Source of the DNA: Cryptomeria japonica
Lineage: Eukaryota; Streptophyta; Pinopsida; Cupressales; Cupressaceae
Length of the DNA stretch: 64,000 nt
Direction: 5' to 3'
NCBI RefSeq assembly: GCF_030272615.1
Contig: NC_081407.1
Coordinates: forward strand, 437,070,230-437,134,229
Part shown: positions 12,992 to 24,369 of the stretch, in pieces
Layout: the number at the start of each line of letters is the position of its first letter
How positions within the stretch are numbered: the stretch's first letter is position 1
The notes under the pieces: model-generated
The model's input: only the letters and a program-made list of their open reading frames with translations
What the model was told of the DNA's origin: nothing
Database searches by the model: none
Translations under genes and position numbers: made by a program

Positions 12992-13318
12992 TCACTCATC
13001 AAAACTAATTACAATCGACTCAATAGGAAGATACTCAAACAAACGTTCTTCATTTTCTTTCATCTCCTTGATAGGGATAGTCATACTAGTCTTATTTCCA
13101 AGAGATTCAGTAGGTAAAATTCCCTTTCCTAGCTCAGCATGATTAGGTATTTCTTTCCCCTTTGGTTCAAGAGTTGATTCCTTTTTCCCTTCATCAGGAA
13201 GGTCATGAACTTGTTTCTCAATAGAAGGGAAAATTTCTTCTTCACTTAACCATCCTCCTCCTCTCAGGTGGTTACCATTAATAGGTCTAGAAAAAGATAA
13301 AACTGGTTCTAAGGAGTT
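12992..13318 (-). other. coding-like frame of about 105 codons next to the gypsy LTR
   Basis: On the minus strand a frame runs open from just inside the LTR to a TGA at 12992-12994. It reads like real protein: acidic and Glu/Lys-rich, with segments such as GGGWLSEEEIFPSIEKQ and ENEERLFEYLPIESI. I recognise no family. It does not belong to gag or pol. It could be host sequence captured between LTR and gag, or an accessory frame. It has no obvious start codon. Confidence 0.35.
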
Positions 13319-16300
13319 GAATCACCCTAGTGAAATAGAGGTGAACATGAATGACCATGGCACTTCAAATTAAAGTATTGAAACAAACTCTCCAAAGTAA
13401 GCATTGCATATGGCCTATTTTATCTGATAAACTAGAAGCAAGAATAATATTCCAATCTCCTATCCAAACAAAATTTTTAATCCATAACACTCTAATTTGG
13501 CAAACCTGCAAGAGTTGGCCACAATCCCCAAGTTCTAGTTGTTTTATACTTTCTTCCTCCTTAATATCTTGATTCATGCCATGACAACCAACTAGACAGT
13601 GATTGACCCATCTTATTTATAGAATTTAATGCAAGCTACAACATACCACAAATCAAATATGATTCTCAGGTAACCAAACCAATGCTTCTTTATAGAAAAT
13701 TCTCAACTTTCCAAAATATATCTTATTCTACATGATTTATAAATTTAATGATTGACAATCTGCTCATAAGTAACACAATAATGAAGATAAATGTTGTTGC
13801 TATGACCATTTGGTTAACATAATGATAGTGAACCCTGGTGTTTTTTGTGGATTTGATACACTGGATTTTTCAATAGCTTCAAGACATTGATATTGCAGTC
13901 TATTGGAATAGTTGTAGTCGGATCCAGCTACAAATAAAATAACATCTGTTGCAACCATAATACCTCACAACATGCACAAACTATGGCCTTCTACTCTACC
14001 TCGGTAGAAGACAAGACAACTATATGATGGAGTTTTCTTTGCAATGAAACATGTCCTAATTTCATGAAAAACACATAACTAGTGTAAAGACGTAATTTAT
14101 TATAAATTCAATTATGAAACAAAATACTCTTTATTCTTAAATAAACTCATAATTCTTCTAATAAGTCTATTTCTTACACTTTTTCATCCTAAGCTCTTGT
14201 TGATGATTCCGATGATATTATAATAAACACGAGATTTCTACAAATAGATAAAGATTTTTCATTCAATAGGAAATTGTAGTAGTATTTTTAATCCTATCTA
14301 CATACAATACTTAGGCTTTTCTAATGCCTTAAGTTTAAATAACAAAACATAAAGAAAAGGATGAGATGCGTACTTTGATCTGCAATCCAAGCTATCTTCA
14401 ATGCAATCTTTAGAATGAAGACGAGAACAAGATTCAGGTGCTTTTTCCACCCAACCTTGAAGCTTACACTTCCCCGAGATTCTTGGTCAATCAAGAATAC
14501 CTGACCCTGCACGAATTGCTTAGCGAAAAGAATTCGATAGACAAAAAGCAATCTGGTGCATGCCTAGAATGATACATGCATTTTCAATTTTCTAATTCAA
14601 TAAAGAAACAAGTTTGATCAATCAAAGATATGGTAGAGAGCATAAATAAATCCATCTGTTTCAATGGTCAATGAGCTACTCGACTGAGTATAATGCTATG
14701 CACAACAATAAAATATAGTTTGGAAAAACAAATTATTTTCTCTATGATTCCACAATCGACACCCGTCTCAGAAGGTAACTTTCCCCACGAATACAAACAT
14801 ACTATCTTCCTAAGTTCATATGATATTGAAGAAAAATATAAAGAAGAAATTCTTTCATTTACATATATATCAAAGCTGAAAAGAAAACAATCTTTCGTTT
14901 ACAACTATTTATATCTGACAAGGAAGATATCTTTCATAGATAAGCAATATATCTAAAAAGAGAACAATCTTTCACTCCTATTTTTATTTTCAAGTAAATT
15001 AAGACAAGAATTAAAATAAGAAGGTGTAACACACAAATGTATAATTACATATAAACGAGTAGAATATGAGTACACATTCTTTCTTCAAATTACATATTAA
15101 ATTTGATACTAACATGTGTTTTCTATGACTTATGAATTCAACTATCTAAATTCAGTAAATTTTCTACAACAAGTATTAAATAAGACGACATTTCATAATG
15201 CATATCCCTATATGGCATTTTCAAATGAAATATCTAAATAAAATCATCATGAATTTTAATGCATGGAACTAAATCTAAGTTTAACTATTTTCTTCAATAT
15301 TGATCTAAAGAAAGCACATCTCATGATAATTCTATTCTTATTTTCTAAATTTATAGTAAACTATAGCTTGATTGAGAGCCTACCTGTGAATTCTAGATTC
15401 AAATTCCAAATGATAGACGCCAAATCTCCTATGGAAATCTTCTTACTGCGTTTCTTTTCTTCTTGATTGCTCTATATTCTTCTCCTATTTTGTATAATAC
15501 TGTCATTGTCTGTGTTTATCTTCTCACTGTCTTTTTGGTATTCTCCTCCCCCTCATTCTATGAGCTAGAGCCTCCTACTTATGCTAATTGCGAGCTATAT
15601 TATCTCCTATGTTTTGGGCTCATCTAAACCATCATCGACTATTTCTTGTGCAAACTACCCTACACATCTAAGTTTACCAAGGCATGTGGCAAACCGAATG
15701 CACCATGTCTAACAGTCCATATTCCACCCAACGAATTTCCTTCTTAACTTACTGTTAACAGTAGTCGACATCATTGTTTAACGTCTCTCCTCACATGGCT
15801 CAGAATCCTCTAAACTTGCCACATAATAATTTGATTGCAGTTCGGTTATATTAGTTTAACCACCGCGCTTTGCATTCCTTATTTGATGACAATGATGTAT
15901 AGTATTAAACATGCATCTTTTGTTTGAATTTAAAACATGATCCACCACCTTAATATATCTTTAACAGTCCTTGTTTAACTCGAACTCTACAAACATGACT
16001 TGTTTGTTACATGCAACACTCATGTTAAATTCAAACTCTACATCATGGTAGCATTCCTGAGAAGTCTGTGTTCACTACAACTCTATGTGTCTGTTCTGTT
16101 GCAAGTCGATATTCTCATTATCTCCATCTGCAAGATGTGTTAATACGTGGGATAGTCACCACGTTACTGTTTAATCATGCCATATTAAATGGCAGTCGCT
16201 GCATGCGTAAGTGAAGATTAGGGTGGGTAGTCGGTAGTAATACTGACTCCTCCCTAACATTATGGGGGGTAGTCGATGTTACTATCAACTATCCTCCATG

Positions 16301-16383
16301 CGATGTTTCTTTTAAAACATGTGATAAAAAGATAAGTCCGCCAACCATATGGTTAATATGCCTTTTAATAAATCACTATTTAT

Positions 16384-16418
16384 TGTTGAAATTAAATAGC
16401 TAGTTAGAATTATTTGAT

Positions 16419-16494
<76 letters not shown>

Positions 16495-17391
16495 AATAAC
16501 TTAAGTGATTACAATACTTGTAACTTTTAATAAAAAGGGCAAGCCCTATTTGGGAAATTGATTTAACTTGTAAATTGTATATGGGTCCTGACCCATATGT
16601 AACTTGTAAATTCAAAATTATATCTTGGCGCCAGAATATGCAAGGCCAACCAAGGTTTATTGTTGACATGAATTCATATATAAGTAAGAAGATTTGAGGA
16701 TCACAAATCATCAATCACAAGCAAATATATATCTCTCTACCTTATGTGATCTGCTTCCAGCTGCAATCATCATCATCAGCAAAAGGATATTCATCAAGTG
16801 TGAGCGAACTTCAACGAATTGGTTTCTTGTTGAAGCGAATCTGATCTAGGAGTGCAAATCTGTCATATGGCATCCAAACCTCATATACTCTACCAAATTT
16901 CTGTTCTTATGGCTGGGCAAATTAGTATGGAATCTGAGCTGTGAATCTACCTTATATCTGGGAGAACTATTGATCATTCTAAGCTCCATCCCAGACCCGA
17001 ATCTAATCACCATTGTGGAGTAGAGTTGTGCCAATTATGGGCGACTATGCTGGGTGATATTGAGTTGTCTAACTCACTAATTTAGAGCAGCGATCATCCT
17101 CTTATATGGTGCCGAAACCCTACTTGTGGGATCAACTAATTAGGGCCTGCACATCAGTGATTTAGATTGGGCAAAGCTCTGCCCTAGGTTGATAACTTAA
17201 TTAGATAAGTGATCTGATCTTCATTGTACTTGTAATTTGCTCATGATTAAAGGATTTTGATCTGGACTTGATGCTGGGTTTTTCCTCCAAGAGGGAGGTT
17301 TTCCCAGGGTATTCTTGGTGTCTTGTCTCTTTTGTGTGATTGCTTTGTGTTATTTCTAAGTTATTCTAAATCTGATCACTAAAATCAATAT
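16384..17391. mobile_element. LTR-like insertion nested in the gypsy LTR
   Basis: The gypsy LTR copy at 7144-7160 is uninterrupted, whereas here about 1,008 bp split the same sequence. TTTAT lies immediately on both sides (16379-16383 and 17392-17396), as for a 5-bp target duplication. The insert starts TGTTGAAATTAAATAGC, has no coding domain, and contains a TTTTCC..GGGAGGTTTTCCCAGGG segment like the R/U5 end of plant copia LTRs. It is probably a solo LTR. The right end reads ..ATCAATAT rather than CA, so that border is uncertain by a few bases. Confidence 0.6.
16421..16492. repeat. (TA)n microsatellite
   Basis: About 72 bp of uninterrupted TA dinucleotides lie near the left end of the nested insertion. 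The tract can fold on itself and produces artificial IYIYIY frames. Confidence 0.95.
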
Positions 17392-17399
17392 TTTATTAT

Positions 17400-17718
<319 letters not shown>

Positions 17719-18479
17719 CAAGTAAACAAATAAATATATTGTTTCACCAAATCACACATTTTTGCACAAAAGAATGAGTATTCATAGGGTCAATGTTCAT
17801 TTTTTTTCAACCACTAACAAATTACCTTCTTATTGAACAATAAAACATATCATTTTTCCATTACTCATGCAACTTCAATCACAACTCAAATCATGCAACG
17901 AATGCACACATAAAGATGTATATATTACAGTGGTGTGCGAGATTCCATCTACTCTAGCAAAATCCAAGGGCTAAAACAACTCTACCTGAACGATGTTCTC
18001 GCCTTCATCTACGTTCACCTGTTCTTGCATTCACTTGCACTCAATTGCTCATTAGCAATGACGATCCCAATTTCACAATAAGAATAATACTGATCATTCA
18101 ATTGTATGTAAATCATTTCATTGCATTCAATCTCCTATCTTTTTCATTAACAATTCCATTTCTATTTCAATTTTATTGAAAAAAACAAAAACTAAACATT
18201 ATTTTTCTAATAAAATAATTATTGATAAATATGGTTCGTGACAACCAGTATCAAATTACCTTGTGTGAGTAGATTCATAGAATCAACCCAAATAAAGTTT
18301 GTGCATCCTGACAACCTGAACTCCACGGACCTCTAGTACAATATACTAATTTTGGTTGCAACAGAAATTAAGAGAGATAGCTCATGGCAACACATAACTC
18401 CAGTCATTTGAATGCAAGATCAAGCAACCCACCAACCATTTGCATACCACTTCACTAACCAACACTAAATAACATGTGC

Positions 18480-18800
18480 TAATAATTTTAGTCCAACCTA
18501 TGTAGGTGTTGATGATGGATCACACTCCATCTTAAATTTCTCTAAGAGATTTTTGGCACATTTGTCATGAGATACAAAAGTTGCATTGTCCAGCAACCAA
18601 AAATCTTTACTTGGGTAGTAGAATAGCAGGCCCAAATCTACCATAGAAAAAGTATAACATAACTTTGATTTCATTCACCAAATTGCATTGGCCCCTACCA
18701 ATGATGGCAAGATCATCCACACACACAATAAGAATTGCACAACAGAAGTCAAATGAGAAAGACTTCTTTTAAATCCTAATTCTCCTAGATGGTAGTCAAT
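18480..18800 (-). pseudogene. copia reverse transcriptase fragment
   Basis: On the minus strand, ILIVCVDDLAIIG matches the copia RT catalytic region (usually YVDD). After a frameshift comes LGLLFYYPSKDFWLLDNATF and then AKNLLEKFKMECDPSSTPT, the segment following the active site in copia RTs. It carries the frameshift and a TAG, and no LTRs are visible. The sequence from 18244 to 18480 may hold further decayed pol. Confidence 0.75.
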
Positions 18801-19711
18801 CTTGAAATCCTAGGCTTGTGGAACCTTCAGGACTTAACTCATTTACATACCAGGGTTTCCTTGCCAAGCACCTAAAATCCATCTAACATATAGAATCTCT
18901 TCTTTTAGATTCCTATCATGATTGTGACTACATGTCATGATAGTTATTCAAGAGTTCATCAACCAATTTGTGAATTTTGGCCATGCCACTGCCAATAGCC
19001 CAGATGATTCTACCAATGATAACTAGAATTTTCTCTACTGTCGGTTTACATCTTGTTGTGTTGCTGTTAGAGGTATTGTCAAAATTTTAGGACTTTGTAA
19101 GCAAATTCTATTTTGAGCTTGAACAAAAATTTATGATTGTTGTCATTGATCATCTAATATAATAATGGGGGCTTGCTCCCTTTCTTAAAAATAAATACCT
19201 CACACTAATGGACCATTTCTTTGGAATATGAGTTGTAACAAAGTTATAGCGAGGCTACAGTAATTTGCTTCGATGCATGGGAATATACAATAAATCATAG
19301 CTCAATTTAAATCGTGGGAACAAACATGTGTGAATAAAATAAACCTTTCACATTGCTAGACATATGAATAGAACAAAACTATAGGTTTAAGTGACTTCAT
19401 ATTGGGCAAAGGCCTAATAGCTTCTAAACTGCTCATCCATAAAAGAAAAAGAAATTACAATAATCAAATATAATTTTGAGTGGTTTCATATTGTTTTGAA
19501 CCCTGGATACTGTATTTGGATTTCGATGTCATTTGTTTTTCACATTTCAGATTAATTTTATTAACATAGGATATTAATTTTATAATGAAAAATATAGCTT
19601 AATAGTCTTCACACAAAGACATGAGATTCATGTCAACAATTGGAATTCCTATACGTTACAAAAATATTTTAAGTTATGCCTTGAAAAATAGAATAGCCCC
19701 TTTGAGAACAA
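18801..19711. other. no gene recognised
   Basis: AT-rich sequence between the copia scrap and the GH31 exons. If the GH31 copy were complete, its next exon should lie here on the minus strand, but I did not find it. Confidence 0.45.
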
Positions 19712-19731
19712 TCAAGATAAATAGGAATTAC

Positions 19732-19849
19732 CTTGCTTGTCTAGAGCCACGAGGAGTGTTAGAGTGTCAATGAGCTTTGCTTCACCTGTATGTTGAATGC
19801 AAGGATCTATTGGAACAATAGATCCACCTTGCAAATACAACAACGGAAG
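19732..19849 (-). pseudogene. GH31 alpha-glucosidase-like exon (C)
   Basis: This minus-strand exon encodes LPLLYLQGGSIVPIDPCIQH and then TGEAK...LTLLVALDKQG, the C-terminal beta-sandwich region of plant family 31 glycoside hydrolases. It is closest in feel to the heteroglycan glucosidase 1 type. A donor (GTAATT) follows DKQG, and the acceptor is TTTTACAAGAG. In phase it joins the exon at 19960-20047 (..FDDRHP), as expected in the family. The set of exons is incomplete and carries a stop (see 20413-20486), so it is treated as a pseudogene fragment. Confidence 0.7.
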
Positions 19850-19959
19850 CTCTTGTAAAACAACCACGATTTTGCGAGACATATATATTTTTAGTTTATT
19901 GATGTGTACATTAAACTTCCAAAGTGAATTGTTCAACTGTGGCATCATAAAGTAGTTAC

Positions 19960-20047
19960 AGGATGTCTATCATCAAAATCAAAATGCCTCCAAACACCCT
20001 TAGGAAGAAAGTGTTTTTTTGAGTCAGATCCCATTTTTGGTACAATA
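19960..20047 (-). pseudogene. GH31 alpha-glucosidase-like exon (B)
   Basis: This minus-strand exon encodes HFLPKGVWRHFDFDDRHP, the LPKGIW..FDFDDxHP motif of plant GH31 enzymes just before the LYLxGGSI segment. The acceptor reads TTTAACAG and the donor after the CCT codon reads GTAACT. It pairs with 19732-19849. Confidence 0.68.
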
Positions 20048-20412
20048 CTGTTAAATAAAGAAGAAATAAATAATTGAAATGCATCATTAGATGGTGTTTC
20101 AGTAATGAAAATGTTCGTTAACTCGTAGATTTAAAATATACCTAGGACTTTTAGTGTTATTATGTATATATTATAAAATGTACCTTCTAAATGCACAAAT
20201 ATTAGAAAACCGGCTGAACAGGTCTTTAACAGAATAAATGAGAAACTGTCAATCATTTTAAAGCTTTCCCAAAACATATAAAAATTAAAAAACCTAACAG
20301 AAAAATTGGGCCCAGTAAAAATGTATCTTCAAGTATAAATTTATTAAATACTCTAATTGAATAGAAAACTATTATAAAAAAATTTCATGCAAGCAAAGAA
20401 AAGTGGAGTTAC

Positions 20413-20486
20413 CACTAGCTCTCCTTTTGTATGAGCCAAATAGAAGAGCATTTATAAATGAGGTAGAAATCTATACCGCCTTTGAA
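20413..20486 (-). pseudogene. GH31 alpha-glucosidase-like exon (A) with a stop
   Basis: This minus-strand exon encodes QRRYRFLPHL, a TAA stop, then MLFYLAHTKGELV. It matches the RRYRLLPHFYTLFY.AHT.G segment after the GH31 catalytic domain, so the stop replaces the conserved Tyr. The acceptor is CTTGCAG and the donor GTAACT. The exon that should lie between this one and 19960-20047 (the ..FFADP..LLG region) is not found, which supports decay of this copy. Confidence 0.68.
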
Positions 20487-20814
20487 CTGCAAGTTGACAA
20501 ACTTGTTCACACTACAAACATATGACTCCAAACATATGACTCAGGTGAGGGTTATCACTAACTTGACATAAAAAATAAAAAAATACTATAAATGTCATCT
20601 GATCATAAAAGTAGAGAGAACATATAAATAAGAACATGTGCGAGTACAATCAGTATCGTTGAGGAAGAATGACAATGTAAAGTGTAAAAATAGACATTTA
20701 AATTGGCATTATTGGTTACTGTATATGGAATGATAATGCTTAAATTGACATCCTTAAGGAGCTTTGTCCTCCAAGTGTGTGGCATATATAATGAAATTTG
20801 ATGTTGCAGAAAAT

Positions 20815-21260
20815 GACAATAATAATGAAATTTGGTGTTAACGAAGGTGGATTTTTTTCAAATATTATGGTTGGAAATGCTCTGGTAGATATGTATGCAA
20901 AATGTGGAAGCACAAACAAGGCAGGTGAACTGTTTGACAAAATGCCTGATGTGGTCTCATGGTTTGCAATGATTGCAATAAATGCACAAAAGTATTTGTT
21001 GAAAAAAATTTAGAAACTTTCAAGAAAATGCAATTCGCAGGTGTAAAGGTAGATTCAACAACCTTTTCCAGCATGCTCTCTGCCCGCGATGAAATGGGAG
21101 CTTTGGAACAGGGTATGTACATCCATCAAAACATAATGAAGGTGGACTTTTTTCAAATATTATGGTTGGAAATGCTTTGGTAGATATGTATGCAAAATGT
21201 GGAAGAACAAACAAGGCACCTGAACTGTTTGACAGAATTCCTCATGATAAGTTAATTTGC
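20815..21260 (+). pseudogene. PPR protein fragment, frame-broken
   Basis: The plus strand encodes IMVGNALVDMYAKCGSTNKA followed by GELFDKMPDVVSWFAMI. After frame changes come FKKMQFAGVKVDSTTFSSML and MGALEQGMYIHQ, then a second VGNALVDMYAKCG block in another frame. These are PLS-type pentatricopeptide repeats of organellar RNA-binding proteins. The two VGNALVDMYAKCG blocks (20843-20950 and 21139-21246) are nearly identical in DNA and 296 bp apart. Frameshifts and a missing residue in the MP..DVVSW linker show it is a pseudogene, probably a small piece of a larger gene. Confidence 0.78.
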
Positions 21261-21482
21261 AAGCCCTTTTACTCACAGAGCAGGCCGTAAATTTTGCTCT
21301 ATTAGCATGCATTGCCCAAACGGACTGTAATCCTCTCGAGCATGGTAATCCAACAACTTTACCTGAAGATTCGTCGGAAGGGCTATATTATGTGGGCATT
21401 TACAAACCCTAGAATTCGCAGACACATAATATAACAAGCGACATTGAAAAAGAAATGAAGAAATACAAATCGGCTGCAATTT

Positions 21483-22048
21483 GTGGTTGAAATTTCTTTG
21501 GAATTTAATTTAATATTACCAGACATTGACTATGTTTGTGATTTTTACAGTGCGTTGGTAGAGCTGAGGGTCGATTTCAACGAGCTGGAGCAATTACCGG
21601 AGGGCATGGGATTCGAACTCGTATATCTTGAAAACCTCTGTGTGAGCTCAAACAAGTTATGTTGCCTGCCATCCTCTGTATCTCACATGACATCACTGCG
21701 AGTGTTGGATGTGCACTTCAACAAGCTCCGAGTGGTTCCTTAAGACATAGGGAGCCTCAATGTCAGTAGCAATTTCAATTTTCTTGTATCTCTCCCGGAA
21801 TCGATTGGCGCTCACTGTAACCTCACACACCTTGATCTCAGTTTTAACCAGATTACTGCCCTGCCCGATTCCTTCGCAGGTCTGAAAAGCTTAAAGCTGC
21901 TGAATTTAGAAGGCAATCCTCTGGTTGTGCTTCCCCAAAAAATAGCGGAGCTCGACACAGAAGATGTGAAGCATTTCATGGTGGAAAGACTGCATGTTAA
22001 GGTGCCCTCGAAAGGCAATGTGCAGAGAATTCATAAGATCTCCACTTG
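21483..22048 (+). pseudogene. PIRL-type leucine-rich repeat protein, 3' part, with a nonsense codon
   Basis: The plus strand encodes leucine-rich repeats typical of plant intracellular Ras-group LRR proteins: LENLCVSSNKLCCLPSSV, LRVLDVHFNKLRVVP, LTHLDLSFNQITALPDSF and LKLLNLEGNPLVVLP, then a basic C-terminal tail ending at TGA near 22048. A TAA at 21744-21746 replaces the Glu expected in LP-E-DIG. About seven residues of the next repeat (the NLEVL part) are missing in frame. There is no upstream part, so it is a truncated pseudogene. Confidence 0.8.
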
Positions 22049-22856
22049 AACGATGAATTGGAGTGCTTGGCCAGGCCAGGAAGATCGAGGTGTCTCAGGC
22101 TCCTAATCTGGAAGAAGTCCCTTCGAAAGCATTTTGCGCCTCCACATTTTAGTAAACACTAATACCCCATACGTGAAAACGGCTGTAGCTATTCTGCCTC
22201 CAAAACGGCATGCCTCTACATGATGCCGAAGGCATACCATTCAAGTACGACAAATCCATGAGACCGACGTTACTGTGGGATCTACAGATGACATGGAGGT
22301 ATTTGCCACGGCGATGACATGGATGATGTTGTCTTTTTGCGTTTGACAGAAAAACTTGTTCGCGGTTAACATTTTCCTGACCGATGTCACGACAATGCGA
22401 CAGTTACATCGGGCGAGGCGGTTGTTTAGAGTTATGGCAGCATCGACAAATTCAAACCCTAACAGATAACGATAGTATTATGATTCCTTTGTCAACCCTT
22501 TGTTTTCGATTGCAATTTTTTTTATCATTTTTGTATCGCAAAGGTGGTTGTGAGTGTGCCCTTGGGAGGTGTCAAGAGGACAATGATTTGGGTGGAGGCT
22601 TAGGTGGTTGCGGTAATTTGAAAAGCTAAGACATTCAATAATTTTTTTTTTAAATTTCCCGTGTCATTTTGTGTTCTATCTATGAAAATTAGGCATCATT
22701 TTGTAGCATGGTTGTGTCAGGATACCAAGGTTCGCTGTTTGTGGGTTGTCAAAGCGAAAAATATCTAGAAGATTTTAAAGGTATGTATATTTCAATAATT
22801 ATGTGTGTCAGTTTTCCATAGTGAATAGAGTTGTTAAAGATGAAATGCTCGTTCTT
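22049..22856. other. no gene recognised
   Basis: The first part resembles decayed sequence following the LRR pseudogene; the rest is AT-rich. The short open frame at 22384-22629 has no recognisable domain. Confidence 0.45.
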
Positions 22857-22920
22857 ATACACGCACATTAAAAGTCAGAAAAAATAAACAACCGCCGACG
22901 TGTGTGTGTGTATATTGCTT

Positions 22921-22951
<31 letters not shown>

Positions 22952-23131
22952 GGGTTTGGCAGGTTGCACATATTTTGGCTCATTGTTGAAGGGCGTCTGA
23001 TTGTTGAAGGCTTGATTGTTGAAGGATCATTGTTGAGGGCAGATTTCTGGTACTTCTGTGTCGTGATGGGCGTGAGGTATGTTTGGATTTTGTTTAAAAT
23101 GATCAGGGTTTGCATTGTTTGTTTGTGGTTT

Positions 23132-23207
<76 letters not shown>

Positions 23208-23300
23208 GCAATATACACACAGACACACACACACACACACACACATATATAGAAAAGGCGATGCAGATGATCCTCTGACCCTACAATTCAACAAACATGT
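22857..23300. repeat. inverted copy of a dispersed repeat with palindromic microsatellites
   Basis: 22857-22900 (CACATTAAAAG..) and 22975-23130 match the reverse complement of 53400-52790, including a run of ATTGTTGAAGG motifs. A GT run, a CA run and about 70 bp of (TA)n (23136-23204) are interleaved. A TGTGTATATTGCTTC motif (about 22905-22921) recurs inverted right after the TA run. The open frames here are repeat artefacts. Confidence 0.7.
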
Positions 23301-23399
23301 CCTCTACAATACATAGGAAAACGACAGAATAAAACATAGACAAAATAAACTATGGAAATATTATGCTCTGTTTCCATTATTCTCAGCTGCTCATTAGAT

Positions 23400-23790
23400 C
23401 AAAAAAAGAAAACCTAACCCTAGCGGTCTCTAACCCTAACGCGACGGTATTTGTCTATTCTGGCTCCAAAACAAACAAATATTCGACATAGGCTAAAGCT
23501 ATTCTGGCTACATATAGAGGCAAACAAGAAACACAAATAAACAATGCAAACCCTGATGATTTTAAACAAAATCCAAACCGAAACAGGAAAAATACGAGTT
23601 ATAGAGGCGGATTTCAACATACCCCAAGCCGCAGCACGACACAGAAAATTGTAGTCCCATAAACCCCCCTTCAACAATGAGCTATAATAGATGCAGGTTG
23701 CGTCAACAAGGAGCCCTTCAACAATAATGTTTTCGTTCGCGCATTAGTCTTCTTTTTTCCACATTAGGCAGATAAAAAAGGCGCCATGTT
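23400..23790 (+). repeat. dispersed repeat, direct copy of 52740-53190
   Basis: The block from the CCTAACCCTAG motifs through ATTCTGGCTCC, AACAATGCAAACC, GAGGCGGATTTCAACATACC, the GACACAGAAAATTG stretch and the CTTCAACAAT motifs to GCATTAGTCTTCTTTTTT recurs in the same order and orientation at 52740-53190. The second copy has more CTTCAACAAT motifs. Part of it also occurs inverted at 22975-23130. It has no convincing coding frame. Confidence 0.75.
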
Positions 23791-24075
23791 TGCTATTGTC
23801 AAACAAACAACAGATCAATTCCTAATTGTCAGCAACCAACAGATCAACTCCTAAACAAAAGCAGGTCATGCACAGTCAAGGAATGGTTGCATCAACCAGT
23901 CAACAACCTAATTTTCAGGAGTCTGTTTGCATTAAAAGGCAAACCATAACATGTAAATGAGGTCAAGACCACGTAAAAGAAGCTCAATTTGAAACAGAAC
24001 ATTTTACATCACTTTCTCTTTCATGTAGCTATTAGGTGTTTGCCACATGTATTTGCATATATATTTATTCTTGGA

Positions 24076-24340
24076 CATGTATGTTGATGCATGTCATTGG
24101 TATGATAGGTTCATTTTGGAGCCAGAATAGACGCGTCCCATGTATGTCGATGCATGTCGTTGGTACAATTGCATTTTGAAGCCAAAATAAACATGTCTGA
24201 CACAAGTTGGATGCACCTAATCTTACTCGAAAACTGCAGAATAAACATATATGCAAATATATGTGGGAGACACCTAATAGCTGTGTATTGTGGCTCGACA
24301 ATAGACCTATGATACCAACGACATGCATCGACATACATTT
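24076..24340. repeat. tandem and inverted copies of a terminal-like motif
   Basis: Two adjacent copies of about 60 bp (24076-24140 and 24141-24199; ATGCATGTCATTGGTA then TTTTGGAGCCAGAATAGA) are followed by an inverted partial copy at 24283-24335. The TTTGGAGCCAGAATAGAC motif recurs at 24785, 26225, 51990 and 53570, usually at the edge of a related repeat. Confidence 0.65.
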
Positions 24341-24369
24341 CCGAGACATGCATACCATGCCAACTTGTC

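Noticed and set aside
22855-23294. 100- to 129-codon frames with IYIYIY tracts
   Set aside because: Produced by the (TA)n tract and its CA/GT flanks inside an inverted repeat.
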